A stretch of 64,000 nucleotides of DNA from assembly GCA_901538445.1 (NCBI GenBank), contig LR594584.1, forward strand, positions 3,257,586 through 3,321,585. Reading direction: 5' to 3'. Made by a program: the position numbers and the translations under genes. Below are positions 16,648-28,059 of the stretch, one piece after another. The notes beneath the pieces are model-generated. The model had not been told where the DNA came from. It saw nothing but the letters and a program-made list of their open reading frames with translations, and did no database searches. The stretch comes from Gemmataceae bacterium. GTDB lineage: Bacteria > Planctomycetota > Planctomycetia > Gemmatales > Gemmataceae. The number at the start of each line of letters is the position of its first letter. Within the stretch, counting starts at the first letter, position 1.

Positions 16648-18288
16648 ATGGCGGACGCACCGCACCCGACCACGGCACCCCAGGCGGGTCCGGGCCGCCG
16701 GCTCGCGGCCCCGGCCGCCCCCGCGCACCGGCCGCCCGCGCCGAACCCGTACGACGAACTGCCCTACGACAGCCACCCGTTCTCGCAGACCCACCCGGCG
16801 CGGCTCGCCACGGTCGCCACCCTGTTCGACCTGGCCCCCGCCCCCGTCGAGACGTGCCGGGTGCTCGAACTCGGGTGCGCCGCGGGCGGGAACATCGCCA
16901 CCATCGGCGAGATGTTCCCCGGGGCCGAGATCGTCGGCGTTGACCTGTCCGGGCGGCAGATCGCCGACGGCCAGCGGGTCGTGCGGGCCGCCGGGCTCAC
17001 CAACGTGAGCCTCCGGCACGCCAGCATCACCGACATCGACGCGGGCTACGGCACCTTCGACTACATCGTCTGCCACGGCGTGTTCTCGTGGGTCCCGGAC
17101 CCGGTCCGCCGGAAGATCCTCGCCGTGTGCTCGGCCAACTTGAAGCCCTCCGGGGTCGCGTACGTGTCGTACAACACGTACCCCGGGTGGCACATGCGGG
17201 GCATGCTCCGCGACATGATGCGGTTCCACGCGGACCGGTTCGGGGACTCGAAGCAAAAGGTCGAGCAGGCCCGGGCCCTGATCGACTTCCTCGCCTCGTC
17301 GACGAAGAACGACACCGGCCCGTACGGCACCCTGCTCCGCCAGGAGCTGGAGTCGCTCCGGCACCAGGCCGACCACTACCTGTACCACGAGCACCTGGAG
17401 GAGGTGAACGACCCGCTGTACTTCCACCAGTTCGTCGACATGGCCCGCACGCACAACCTGCGGTACCTGGGCGAGGCCCGGCTCCAGACCATGGTGACCA
17501 CGAACTTCGCCCCGGACGTGCGGAAGGCGATCGCCACCGTGGCCACCGACCAGATCCAGACCGAGCAGTACCTCGACTTCGTCCGCAACCGGATGTTCCG
17601 CGAGACGCTGCTGGTCCACCCGTCGGCGTCCCCGAACTGGGTGATCCGCCCGGACGCGGTCCGGACCCTCCACGTCAGCACCACCAAGAAGCCCGCCGAC
17701 GACGCGGTAGACCTGAGGTCCACCGCCGCCCAGGCGCAGTACAGCAGCGCGACCGGGATGACGCTGACGACCACCAACCCGGTCCTCAAGGCCGCGATGC
17801 GGGTCCTCGGCCGGGCGTGGCCCGGCACCGTCCCGTTCGGGGAACTGGACCGCGGGATCGACGACCTCCTCGGCCGCCCGCCGGACAACGGCCAGCAGCT
17901 CTCCGTCGCGCTCCTCAACACCTACCTGTCGTCGAACCTCATCGAACTCACCACGGTCCCGGTGGCGAAGGTCGGGGTGAGCGAGAAGCCGGTCGCGCTC
18001 GCGACGGCCCGGGCGCGGCTCGAAGCCGACCAGAGCGGCGTGGCCAGCCGCCGCCACGAGCTCGTGCGGACCAACGACCTCGACAGGCGGCTGCTCCCAC
18101 TGCTCGACGGCACCCGGGACCGGGACGCGGTGCTCGACAGGCTCGTCCAGCTCGGCGTCGTTGGCGAGTTGAACATCCACAAGGACAACAAGCGGCTCAC
18201 CGACCCGGTCGCGATCCGCGCCGCCCTCGCCGGCGCACTCGACCAGGCGCTGGAGCGCTACGCGGCGAGTTGCCTGCTGAAGGCGTGA
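16648..18288 (+). CDS. Methyltransferase with regulatory and PKMT-type C-terminal domains
   Basis: A 546-residue protein. After a Pro/Ala-rich leader (~35 residues) comes a class I SAM domain with CRVLELGCAAGGNIATI (motif I), EIVGVDLSGRQI and FDYIVCHGVFSWVPD. A methyltransferase regulatory domain (PF10119-like; LRHQADHYLYHEHLEEVNDP) follows. The C-terminal ~150 residues look like the winged-helix tail of predicted protein-lysine methyltransferases. The target is unknown. CAGGA precedes the ATG at 16648. It sits 20 bp after a TPR protein gene, which could supply substrate binding; that is inference. Confidence 0.88.
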   Translation: MADAPHPTTAPQAGPGRRLAAPAAPAHRPPAPNPYDELPYDSHPFSQTHPARLATVATLFDLAPAPVETCRVLELGCAAGGNIATIGEMFPGAEIVGVDLSGRQIADGQRVVRAAGLTNVSLRHASITDIDAGYGTFDYIVCHGVFSWVPDPVRRKILAVCSANLKPSGVAYVSYNTYPGWHMRGMLRDMMRFHADRFGDSKQKVEQARALIDFLASSTKNDTGPYGTLLRQELESLRHQADHYLYHEHLEEVNDPLYFHQFVDMARTHNLRYLGEARLQTMVTTNFAPDVRKAIATVATDQIQTEQYLDFVRNRMFRETLLVHPSASPNWVIRPDAVRTLHVSTTKKPADDAVDLRSTAAQAQYSSATGMTLTTTNPVLKAAMRVLGRAWPGTVPFGELDRGIDDLLGRPPDNGQQLSVALLNTYLSSNLIELTTVPVAKVGVSEKPVALATARARLEADQSGVASRRHELVRTNDLDRRLLPLLDGTRDRDAVLDRLVQLGVVGELNIHKDNKRLTDPVAIRAALAGALDQALERYAASCLLKA

Positions 18289-18473
18289 CCGGAGTGCGGA
18301 ACGCGGAGTGAAGACGCTCGCCTCGGTTGGCGTTGTTCGCCTCCCGCACGCCGCCGCGGAGGGCGGCCCCTGCCCGAGATCGACTCCTGGCTCGCATGGC
18401 CACTCGCCAGCGACACCGAGACCATCCCCGCAAGGGCTTTGGAACCGTTGGTGGAAGGGTTGAGGTGGCGGCC

Positions 18474-18660
18474 CCTCTCCCGCCGCGGCCAGAGCCCCGC
18501 GGCGACCTCTCCCCGCAAAGCCGGGGCGAGGTGGGGCGGTTGGTCCCACCCCGCGCTCACGGAATCGTGTTGCTGAGGAGACGGCCCGGTGCCCCACCTC
18601 GCCCCGGCTCGGCGGGGAGAGGTCGCGACGAGTCTGCGAGTCGCGGGTGAGGGGGGACCA
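18474..18660. repeat. Branched inverted repeat, family D (copy 2)
   Basis: This element fills most of the 438-bp gap between the methyltransferase and FHA genes (18289-18726). Core arms are 18502-18537 and 18591-18626, 36 bp with two adjacent mismatches, reading GCGACCTCTCCCCGC at the outer end. Flanking sequence adds GC-rich hairpins (CCGCGGC..GCCCCGCGG, CGACGAGTC..CGCG). The rest of the gap shows nothing recognisable. It resembles the element at 21167 in its ccctctccc/gagaggg ends. Confidence 0.8.
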
Positions 18661-18726
18661 CCGGAACCTCGCCCCCGCGACGTCGCCTCCTTCCGCCACC
18701 GATTATTGATTCCGCGCTCCGCGTTC

Positions 18727-20178
18727 TCACAGCCGCCCGGTGACGGGTTCTACCGCGAACGTGACCGCGTCGGACGTCACCACGGACGGCAGCGGGAGCG
18801 CCGCGCGGTCGTTGCACGGGCGGTCGTCGATGCGGAACGCGCCGCCGGGCACCCGCACCCCGAGCCCGTCGCGCGAGCGGTACAGCACCACCGGCGCGGG
18901 CAGGTCCGGCACCACGACGTGCGCGCCCGGACCCGGCCCCATCATCACCTCGTTGGCCATCAGGATCACGCCGTCCACCGCGACCGGCAACCGGTGCCCG
19001 CTGGTCAGTTCGAGCCGGGCCGTGCCGCTCACCGGCACCGGGCGGTGGAACAGGAACTGGCACGTCGCCCCGAGCGTAACCCGGTCGCCGGCGGCCAGCA
19101 GCGACCGCGTCGAGCGCTGCCCGTTCACCAGCACGCCCTTCCCGCTCTCGACCACGTACCCCTCGCCGTCGCGCGCGAGTTCGGCGTGGAGCCGCGACAC
19201 GTCGGCGAACAGCGGCACGTCCACCGGGCCGTCGGCGGTCGCCTGCCCGAACGTGACCCGGCTCGACAGGCACACGAGGTATCCGCCGACGCCGTCCACC
19301 CAGAGCAGGAACCGCTTCGGGAGCGGGGCCGGGGCCGCGGGCGGCGGCGGGGCCGGCAGCGGGGACGTGGCCGCGGCCGGCGAGCCCGGGTACGGGAGCG
19401 TCGGCGCGTTCCGCTTCGGGTCGGCCTCCGGGGCGAGTTCGACGCGGGAGCTGTCGTCCGGGTCGCCGGGGCCGTCGGCCGGGAACGCGGCGAGCCACGC
19501 CCGGCCGCGGAGCGCCTTCGCCTCGCGGTGGTCGGGGGCGGCGACCAGCACCTCGTCGGCCGCGGCCAGCGTCTCGCGCCACTGCTTCGCCCCGGCCGCG
19601 TCGTACAACCGGGCCACGGCGCGGCGAAACCGGTCGTGGCGGGCCTCGACCTCGGCGCGGAACGCGTCGAACCCGGTCGGCGGGCACGGGAGCTTCGGCC
19701 CGAGCCGGTCGAGCAGCGCCGCGGCCCGCAGGAACTCCCCGCGGTCGGCCAGCTCCGCCGCGAGCCCCCAGTCCTGGGCGACCGCCTCGTAGTGGCCCAG
19801 GTCGGGGTGCCGCACGCCGCGGTCGCGGAGCTTGTTCACGACCGCGACGGTGCGGAGCGGGTCGCCGGCCTCGAGCGCCGACTGGGCCTGGACGAGCCCG
19901 AGGCGGGTGAGGGACTCGCGGACGGCGGCGACCTTGGCGTCGCCGGGGGCGAGCGACTCGGCGGCGAGGAGGTCGCGCCACGCGGCGTCGATGTGGTACA
20001 GGTCGAGCGACTTGTTCGCCCGTGCGAGGTACTCCGCGGCGACGGCTCGGGCCAGGCGGGCGGCCCGGCGGTAGCCGGCCGCGACGAGCGGTTCGAGCAG
20101 GCGGTGGGCGTCCTCGGGGCGGTGATTGGTCACCGCCTCCTGGGCGTGGCGCAGGGTCACCCACGGCGAATCGGACAT
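18727..20178 (-). CDS. FHA domain protein with helical N-terminus
   Basis: A 483-residue protein. The N-terminal ~235 residues are Ala/Leu/Arg-rich helices resembling degenerate TPRs (RPEDAHRLLEPLVAAGYRRA). A Pro/Ala linker follows. The FHA domain then includes VSRLHAEL (the Ser/His phosphothreonine-contact region), DGEGYVVES, GVLVNGQR and GDRVTLG. The C-terminal ~90 residues repeat an FHA-like beta pattern (HVVVPDLPAPVVLYRSRDG) and may be a second, degenerate FHA. It is likely an adaptor for Ser/Thr kinase signalling, which is extensive in this phylum. It is divergent from nothing nearby: yebC lies upstream on the same strand. Confidence 0.87.
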   Translation of the reverse strand: MSDSPWVTLRHAQEAVTNHRPEDAHRLLEPLVAAGYRRAARLARAVAAEYLARANKSLDLYHIDAAWRDLLAAESLAPGDAKVAAVRESLTRLGLVQAQSALEAGDPLRTVAVVNKLRDRGVRHPDLGHYEAVAQDWGLAAELADRGEFLRAAALLDRLGPKLPCPPTGFDAFRAEVEARHDRFRRAVARLYDAAGAKQWRETLAAADEVLVAAPDHREAKALRGRAWLAAFPADGPGDPDDSSRVELAPEADPKRNAPTLPYPGSPAAATSPLPAPPPPAAPAPLPKRFLLWVDGVGGYLVCLSSRVTFGQATADGPVDVPLFADVSRLHAELARDGEGYVVESGKGVLVNGQRSTRSLLAAGDRVTLGATCQFLFHRPVPVSGTARLELTSGHRLPVAVDGVILMANEVMMGPGPGAHVVVPDLPAPVVLYRSRDGLGVRVPGGAFRIDDRPCNDRAALPLPSVVTSDAVTFAVEPVTGRL

Positions 20179-20185
20179 GGTCGGA

Positions 20186-20267
20186 ACTGAAGGGGTGAAG
20201 GGGTGAGCGGGTGAAGGGGTGGCGAGGGACAGGCCGCCTCACCCGTTCACCCGCTCACCCCTTCAGT
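20186..20267. repeat. Inverted repeat built from 8-bp units (GAAGGGGT type)
   Basis: The left arm (20186-20221) is a run of 8-bp units (GAAGGGGT, GAGCGGGT). The right arm (20240-20267) reads CACCCGTTCACCCGCTCACC and so on to CAGT. The arms pair over about 28 bp with slippage possible between units. It fills the 93-bp spacer between yebC and the FHA gene. Confidence 0.85.
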
Positions 20268-20271
20268 CGGA

Positions 20272-21015
20272 CTACTCCTCGCCCATCTCGGGGGTGAGGA
20301 TCGCGTCGGTGTAGACGTTCTGCACGTCGTCGTGGTCGTCGAGCGCGTCCATGAACCGGATCAGCTTCCGGCCGGTCTCGACGTCGATCTCCTTCTGCAT
20401 CTTGGCGAGGTACTTCACCTCGGCCTCGGTGGTCTCGACGCCGGCCTTCTTGAGCGCCTCGGCCACGGCCGAGAAGTTCGACGGCTCGGTGGTGATCTCG
20501 AACACGTCTCCCTCGCGCTTCAGGTCCTCCGCGCCGGCCTCCAGCGCCAGCGTCATGAGCGCGTCCTCGTCCGGGTGCTTGGCCGCGTCGATGACGAACA
20601 GCCCCTTCCGCTCGAACATGAACGCGACCGCCCCGGGGACGCCGATGTTGGCGTTACCGCGCTCGAAGATCTTGCGGATCTCGCCGTTGGTGCGGTTCCG
20701 GTTGTCGGTCATCACCTCGACGAGCACGGCGGTGCCGCCGGGGCCGTACCCCTCGTACATGATCTCGTCGTAGTTCGCGCCTTCCAGCTCGCCGGTGCCC
20801 CGCTTGATGGCCTTCTCGATGTTCTCCTTGGGCATCGAGACGGACCGGGCCTTGTCGATGGCGTACCGGAGCTTCAGGTTCATGTCCGGGTCGCCGCCGC
20901 CGGCGCGGGCCGCGATGATGATGTACCGGCTGAGCTTGCTGAAGAGCTTCCCACGCTTCGCGTCCACCACGGCCTTGTGGCGCATGATGTTCTTGGCGTG
21001 ACTGTGGCCTGCCAT
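20272..21015 (-). CDS. YebC/PmpR family protein
   Basis: A 247-residue protein matching the YebC/TACO1 family along its whole length. It starts MAGHSHAKNIMRHKAVVDAK. It continues with the FSKLSRYIIIAARAGGGDPD block, MPKENIEKAIKRGTGE, YEGYGPGG and VEVMTDNRNRT, and ends at FMDALDDHDDVQNVY. Members were annotated as transcriptional regulators; more recent work places the non-PmpR branch at the ribosome, relieving stalling. The ATG at 21015 is the conserved start, and the upstream extension is antisense repeat sequence. Confidence 0.95.
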   Translation of the reverse strand: MAGHSHAKNIMRHKAVVDAKRGKLFSKLSRYIIIAARAGGGDPDMNLKLRYAIDKARSVSMPKENIEKAIKRGTGELEGANYDEIMYEGYGPGGTAVLVEVMTDNRNRTNGEIRKIFERGNANIGVPGAVAFMFERKGLFVIDAAKHPDEDALMTLALEAGAEDLKREGDVFEITTEPSNFSAVAEALKKAGVETTEAEVKYLAKMQKEIDVETGRKLIRFMDALDDHDDVQNVYTDAILTPEMGEE

Positions 21016-21166
21016 GTCCGGAACCTCGGTCGGTGTCGCGATGTGACCAGTATAGCAGACGGCCGCGGCGGTGCCGCCGCGGCGCGTGTTCGGTGGGGTC
21101 CTTCGAGCCACGGGGGTTGAAACAACGGCGTGCTGACCGGCCCGAGTGGTGAGTTCCTGGGTCTGG

Positions 21167-21298
21167 CCCTCTCCCCTTGCGGGAGAGGGTGGCCGCGCTT
21201 CGCGGCCGGGTGAGGGGTGAACCTCCACACCTCGGAAGGTATCACCCCTCACCCGCCGCTCGAAGACTCGCGGCACCCTCTCCCGCAAGGGGAGAGGG
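21167..21298. repeat. Branched inverted repeat, family D (copy 1)
   Basis: Outer arms 21167-21191 / 21274-21298 are a perfect 25-bp match (CCCTCTCCCCTTGCGGGAGA at the left end). Inside lie a GGCCGCG..CGCGGCC hairpin and a second 14-bp stem (21207-21220 / 21242-21255, CGGGTGAGGGGTGA). A CCGCTCG..CGCGG hairpin follows, giving a branched fold. It fills the 317-bp gap between pnp and yebC; the remaining ~150 bp next to yebC show nothing recognisable. Confidence 0.85.
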
Positions 21299-21332
21299 AC
21301 CGAAAGTCACCGAACGCTTGCTGCACCGCAAC

Positions 21333-23591
<2,259 letters not shown>

Positions 23592-23804
23592 GGGTGTGAC
23601 CCTTTCTGTGTTTTGGAACGGGAGCGGGGCGAATGGCAGAGGTGCCCGGCGGGCGACGGCGGGGTGCCGTCGGGGTTCGGACGTGGCCAGGGACTGGCCA
23701 GCCGGTGCCCGCCAAAGACGCCTGCGGCGACCGAGAACCGTCTCGGGCACCGCAGTGAGGGGAAGATGATGGAACTGACCACGTTGGCAACGTCCCGAGG
23801 GAGG

Positions 23805-24071
23805 TTACTTCCGCAGCCCGAGCTTGCCGATGACCGCCAGGTACCGCTCGCGGTCCGTCTCGCGGAGGTACTTCAGCAAGTCGGACCGCGAGCTGACGAG
23901 CTTCAGGAGCCCGCGCCGGCTGGAGAAGTCCTTCTTGTGGGCCCGCATGTGCTCCGTCAGCTCGTTGATCCGAGCGGTGAGCAGCGCGATCTGCACCTCG
24001 GGCGAGCCGCTGTCGGTGTCGCCCCGCCGGAACTGCGTAATGAGCTCGGCCTTCCGCTCCTTCGTGATCAT
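23805..24071 (-). CDS. rpsO: 30S ribosomal protein S15
   Basis: An 88-residue primary 16S rRNA-binding protein of the small subunit. Diagnostic stretches are [38 protein letters not shown] and [18 protein letters not shown], ending [12 protein letters not shown]. The ATG at 24071 gives the standard length. GGGAAAG lies just upstream. It is followed by pnp after 213 bp, the conserved rpsO-pnp order. Confidence 0.97.
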   Translation of the reverse strand: MITKERKAELITQFRRGDTDSGSPEVQIALLTARINELTEHMRAHKKDFSSRRGLLKLVSSRSDLLKYLRETDRERYLAVIGKLGLRK

Positions 24072-24251
24072 CTTTCCCGTCTCCGCTAATCCGCCGCGTC
24101 GCACTCCTACCATCAGTTACGAAACGACGTCAGTTTTCACGCACAGTTCAGTGATTTAAGAAATCTAGCGGCACCCGACCAGACGACAAGGGGAGAAAAC
24201 CGCGCGAAGGGCCGGGTGTTCGGGCGGTCGGAGCGGCGGGCTGTGTCTGGG

Positions 24252-24322
24252 ACTGGGCGAACCCTGAGCGCCAGCGAGGGGGTGAGGCGCACCCCCTCGC
24301 TGGCGCTCAGGGTTCGCCCAGT
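24252..24322. repeat. Inverted repeat, family B (copy 1)
   Basis: A perfect 32-bp inverted repeat (24252-24283 / 24291-24322) with a 7-base loop. The arm contains GCGAACCCTGAGCGCCAGCG and ends AGGGGGT. It lies between rpsO and nadE. Other copies are at 28060, 49244 and 52313. Confidence 0.92.
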
Positions 24323-24345
24323 ACCGGGTACGCCGGCCTGCACCG

Positions 24346-26358
24346 TCACTCCCCCTGCTCCACCGCGTCGAGCCACACCCGGGCGGCCGCGTCCGACGGC
24401 ATCCGCCAGTCGCCCCGCGGCGACACGCTCACGGACCCGACCTTCGGGCCGTCGGGCAGGCAGCTCCGCTTGAACTGGTTCGCAAAGAACCGCTTCAGGA
24501 ACACCCGCAGCCAGTGCCGCACCTCGTCAGCGGGGTACGGCTTCGAAAACTTCGCGTGGCCGGCCAGGAACAGGATCTTCTCGGGGCTCGCGCCGAACCG
24601 CAGGACGTGGTACAGGAAGAAGTCCACCAGTTCGTAGGGTCCGACCGACTGCTCGGTGGACTGCGCGATCCGCCCGCTCGCGTCGGCCGGGAGCAGTTCG
24701 GGCGAGATCTCGGTGTCGACCACGTCGAGGAGCGTGCGGCGCGCGTTGCCGTCGAACTCGTTCTCGGCCGCCCACTTCACGAGGAACTTCACCAGCGTCT
24801 TCGGGATGCTGACGTTGACGTTGTACATGCTCATGTGGTCGGCGTTGTACGTACACCACCCGAGCGCGAGTTCCGACAGGTCGCCCGTGCCGATCACGAA
24901 CCCGGCGTTCATCAGCAGGCTCGTCCGGAGCCGGGCCTGGACGTTCTCGAACACGAGGTCGCTACGGTTGCCGGGCGGCAGGTGCATCAACTTCTCGGCC
25001 AGCGACTCGACCGTCTCGCCGTCGAGCTTGATGCCGAACGGGGCGTGGCCGAGCGCCTTCATCTGCTCGAAGCACATCGAGCGGATGTCGCACTCGCGGA
25101 CCGACACGCCGAGCGCCTTCATGAGCGCGTGCGCGTTGCCCTTCGTGCGGCCGGTGGTGCCGAACCCCGGCATCGTCAGCGCCTTCACCTCGTCGCGGGC
25201 GACGCCGAGGTCGTCCATCGTCTTGCACACGACGAGCAGGGCGAGCGTCGAGTCGAGCCCGCCCGAGACGCCGATCGACACCGGCGGCGTGCCGATGTGC
25301 CCGAGCCGCCGCGCGAGCGCCGCGACCTGCGTCTGGAAGATCTCCCGGCACCGGTCGTCGCGGGTCGCCGGGTCGTTGGGCACGAACGGCGCGGCCTCGA
25401 CCTCGCGGACCAGCGCCGGCTCGCGGGGGGTGAGTTCCAGCTCGAACGACAGGTTCCGGAACTTCCCGAAGTTCAGGTCCGGGGCGCGGTTCGCGTCGTG
25501 GTAGCTGTTCATCTGCACGCGGTCGTGCTGGAGCCGGTCGAGGTCGAGGTCGGCGACGAGCAGGTGCCCGCCGCGGCGGAACCGCTCCGACTCGGCGAGC
25601 ACGGCCCCGTTCTCGGCGACGATGCAGTGCCCGCCGAACACCAGATCGGTGGTCGATTCGCCGACCCCGCACGCCGCGTAGATGTACGCCGACAGGCACC
25701 GCCCCGACTGCCCCGCGACGAGCTGCCGCCGGTAGCCGGCCTTGCCGATCAGCTCGTTGCTGGCGGAGAGGTTCGCGGTGACGGTCGCACCCATGAGCGC
25801 CGCGAGCGAACTCGGCGGCACCGGCATCCACAGGTCCTCGCACACCTCGACCGACAGCACGAACCCCGGCACGTTGCGGCACGCGAACAGGAGGTTCGTA
25901 CCGAACGGGACGCCCTGGCCGGCGACGGTGGCGGCGCTGAACGAGGCGTTGTCGGCCGGGCAGAAGTACCGGGCGTCGTAGAACTCCTTGTAGTTCGGCA
26001 GGTAGCTCTTGGGGACGATGCCGAGGATCTTCCCGGCGTGGACGACCGCCCCGGCGTTGAACAACTGCCCGTCCACCATCAACGGCAGCCCGACGACGGC
26101 GACCCCCTTGAACACCTTCTCGCCGCGCTCGACCACGCGAACGAGCGCGTCCTCCGCGGCGCGCCAGAGCGCCTGCTGGTGGAACAGGTCGTGGCAGGTG
26201 TACCCGGTGAGCCCGCACTCGGGGAACACGACGAGGTTCACGCCGCGGTCCTCGGCCTGCTTCATCAGGGCGAGGGTGCGGTCGGCGTTGAATGGGCAGT
26301 CGGCGAGCCGGAGTTCCGGACTTGCGGCCGCGACGCGGAGAAAGCCGTGGTGGTTCAT
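24346..26358 (-). CDS. nadE: Glutamine-dependent NAD+ synthetase
   Basis: A 670-residue two-domain enzyme that converts deamido-NAD to NAD using glutamine nitrogen. The N-terminal nitrilase-type glutaminase domain (~1-290) shows the catalytic triad environment: Glu in FPECGLTGYTC, Lys in VPKSYLPNYKEF and Cys in LSVEVCEDLWMP. The synthetase domain has the PP-loop SIGVSGGLDSTLALLV and the GTGDLSELALGWCTY block. The ATG at 26358 overlaps the TGA of the upstream PIN-toxin gene (ATGA), so translation may be coupled to that module. Nicotinate phosphoribosyltransferase, another NAD-pathway enzyme, lies at 28746. Confidence 0.95.
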   Translation of the reverse strand: MNHHGFLRVAAASPELRLADCPFNADRTLALMKQAEDRGVNLVVFPECGLTGYTCHDLFHQQALWRAAEDALVRVVERGEKVFKGVAVVGLPLMVDGQLFNAGAVVHAGKILGIVPKSYLPNYKEFYDARYFCPADNASFSAATVAGQGVPFGTNLLFACRNVPGFVLSVEVCEDLWMPVPPSSLAALMGATVTANLSASNELIGKAGYRRQLVAGQSGRCLSAYIYAACGVGESTTDLVFGGHCIVAENGAVLAESERFRRGGHLLVADLDLDRLQHDRVQMNSYHDANRAPDLNFGKFRNLSFELELTPREPALVREVEAAPFVPNDPATRDDRCREIFQTQVAALARRLGHIGTPPVSIGVSGGLDSTLALLVVCKTMDDLGVARDEVKALTMPGFGTTGRTKGNAHALMKALGVSVRECDIRSMCFEQMKALGHAPFGIKLDGETVESLAEKLMHLPPGNRSDLVFENVQARLRTSLLMNAGFVIGTGDLSELALGWCTYNADHMSMYNVNVSIPKTLVKFLVKWAAENEFDGNARRTLLDVVDTEISPELLPADASGRIAQSTEQSVGPYELVDFFLYHVLRFGASPEKILFLAGHAKFSKPYPADEVRHWLRVFLKRFFANQFKRSCLPDGPKVGSVSVSPRGDWRMPSDAAARVWLDAVEQGE

Positions 26359-26744
26359 ATGAGTTCGACGCGGACGCCGGTGAACTTTGTGAGCTGGATG
26401 TCGTTAGTCAGGAACACATCGCACCCGGCCTCAACCGCCGCGGCGAGGTGAAGGGCGTCGGGCGTCTTAATGCGAGTTGTTGCACGAATGCCGATGGCTC
26501 TGTCGTAAACAGCGCGCGTAAAGGGAACGAGTACCGCGATGCGGGTTTGGAAATAATCCTCGAAGTCTGCGATCATCTGTGTGCTGTTAGTCCGAACCGG
26601 CACGATCAGGCACTCCATTCGACCAAGTTCGCTCGACACAAGGTCGCACGGGTTGGCAAGCAGCCATGCCTCAACCCCAGGAGCAAATTGCGGATTTTGC
26701 TCCACCGCATACACGATCAGAACCGAGTCCATGTACACGCGCAT
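26355..26744 (-). CDS. PIN-domain ribonuclease toxin
   Basis: A 129-residue PIN-domain protein, probably the toxin of a type II toxin-antitoxin pair. The acidic active-site set is visible: Asp in MRVYMDSVLIVYAVE, Glu in SSELGRMECL, Asp in KTPDALHLAAA and Asp in DVFLTNDIQL. Start choice is between ATG 26744 (used; MRVY is the usual family start) and a GTG at 26750 that overlaps the antitoxin stop as GTGA. The 3' end overlaps the nadE start by four bases, so antitoxin, toxin and nadE form a tightly packed run. Confidence 0.87.
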   Translation of the reverse strand: MRVYMDSVLIVYAVEQNPQFAPGVEAWLLANPCDLVSSELGRMECLIVPVRTNSTQMIADFEDYFQTRIAVLVPFTRAVYDRAIGIRATTRIKTPDALHLAAAVEAGCDVFLTNDIQLTKFTGVRVELI

Positions 26745-26746
26745 TG

Positions 26747-26998
26747 TCACTCATCCCAACTTTCCCGCTCCTCGCGGATCTGGGCATCGATCTCGGCAGC
26801 GGACCTGGGAACGTGACCACGAGCGGTTTGCCGAGCACGCAGCGCGGCAAAGTAATCGGACCAGGACTGCGTTGGTGTAACGGCGCTCGGGCCCTCGACC
26901 ACCACCCGAACTTTGCCTGTCGAGATGGGCAGCGGCTCGTCGAGTTTCACGGTGTTCGCGTCGGTCAGCGTACCGGTCACGATGTAAGTGTTGGTCAT
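26747..26998 (-). CDS. Putative antitoxin partner of the PIN toxin
   Basis: An 83-residue acidic-tailed protein immediately upstream of the PIN gene. The N-terminus (YIVTGTLTDANTVKLDEPLP) is a short beta-strand pattern of the kind seen in small antitoxin folds. The C-terminus (RSAAEIDAQIREERESWDE) is a charged helix that could wrap the toxin. Its function is inferred from position, size and the near-overlap with the toxin start. GGGAGGG precedes the ATG at 26998. It is not recognised as a named antitoxin family. Confidence 0.72.
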   Translation of the reverse strand: MTNTYIVTGTLTDANTVKLDEPLPISTGKVRVVVEGPSAVTPTQSWSDYFAALRARQTARGHVPRSAAEIDAQIREERESWDE

Positions 26999-27033
26999 GG
27001 ATGCCCTCCCGTTCGCATTCTACTCGGCGGAGT

Positions 27034-28020
27034 TCACTCGCCGACGTCGAGCACGCCGACGTGGCCCTTCGCGCTGCCGAACGCGAGGGTTAGCCCGTCG
27101 GGGGCGAACGCGACGCTGTGCAGCTTGCCGACCTTCGGCGCGAACGCTCGCACCTCGCCCCCGCTCGCCACGTCCCACACGCGGACCGTGCCGTCGTGTG
27201 CGGCCGAAGCGAGCTGCGAGCCGTCCGGCGAGAAGTCGAGCGTCTGGATCTGGTCGGTATGGCCGCGGAACCGGCGGACCTTTCCGGGCTTCCGACGGCC
27301 GCGACCGCTCCGCGGCTTCTCCATGTCCCACACCATCACGACCGACCCGCCGGCCGCGGCGAAGAGTGAGCCGTCGGGCGAGAACGCGAGCCCGCGGACG
27401 ATGCCGCGCAGCGCGAGTTCGTGCTGGCACCGCGGGCCGTCCCACGTCCAGAACCGCACGCAAGCGTCGGCCCCGCCGGTGGCGAACCCCTCGGGGCTCG
27501 CCGCCATCGCCCCGCAGGCGTTCCGGTGCCCCTTGAGCGTCCGCACGACCTCGTGCGTCTTCAGATCGGCGACGCACACCCGCTCCGGGACGCCCATCTG
27601 CCCGCCAGCGAATGCGACGTGCCTGCCGTCTCGTGCAACGACGAGCGCGCCGACGCCACCGAACCCCTGCGGCTTGACGACCTGCCACAGCGGCTTGCCG
27701 GTCTTCACCGACCAGCACCGCAGGTGCTCCTGCCAGCCGCCGGTGACGAGCCGCTTGCCGTCCGGGGTGAACTGCGCGTGCGACAGGCCGCTCTGGTCGA
27801 ACGCCAGGTAGAACCCCAGTTCGGCGAAGAACTCATCGTCGAATTCCTCGTTGTCCTCTGCGCGGTCGCCGAGCGCTTCCCACGCGGGTTCTCCGGTGTG
27901 GAGCGTGGCGGGGTTCCACACCTTGACCCACCCGTCCTCGGAGACGGACGCGAGCCGCGACCCGTCCAGCGCATAGGTCACGACGTTCACGCACTGGGTG
28001 TGCGGTTGAATGACGATCAC
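27034..28020 (-). CDS. WD40 repeat protein
   Basis: A 328-residue beta-propeller with about seven WD40 units. Examples are VVTYALDGSRLASVSEDGWV, RFRGHTDQIQTLDFSPDGSQ and SAAHDGTVRVWDVASGGEVR. No signal peptide or kinase domain is attached, so it is probably a cytoplasmic scaffold. The GTG at 28020 was chosen with GGAG eight bases upstream. It lies between the antitoxin gene and a family B hairpin, and the operon upstream (28132-32089) also contains a WD40-like protein. Confidence 0.88.
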   Translation of the reverse strand: MIVIQPHTQCVNVVTYALDGSRLASVSEDGWVKVWNPATLHTGEPAWEALGDRAEDNEEFDDEFFAELGFYLAFDQSGLSHAQFTPDGKRLVTGGWQEHLRCWSVKTGKPLWQVVKPQGFGGVGALVVARDGRHVAFAGGQMGVPERVCVADLKTHEVVRTLKGHRNACGAMAASPEGFATGGADACVRFWTWDGPRCQHELALRGIVRGLAFSPDGSLFAAAGGSVVMVWDMEKPRSGRGRRKPGKVRRFRGHTDQIQTLDFSPDGSQLASAAHDGTVRVWDVASGGEVRAFAPKVGKLHSVAFAPDGLTLAFGSAKGHVGVLDVGE

Positions 28021-28059
28021 GGCCGGCGCTCCGGATGGCTCACGGTGTGCCAGAGGTTC

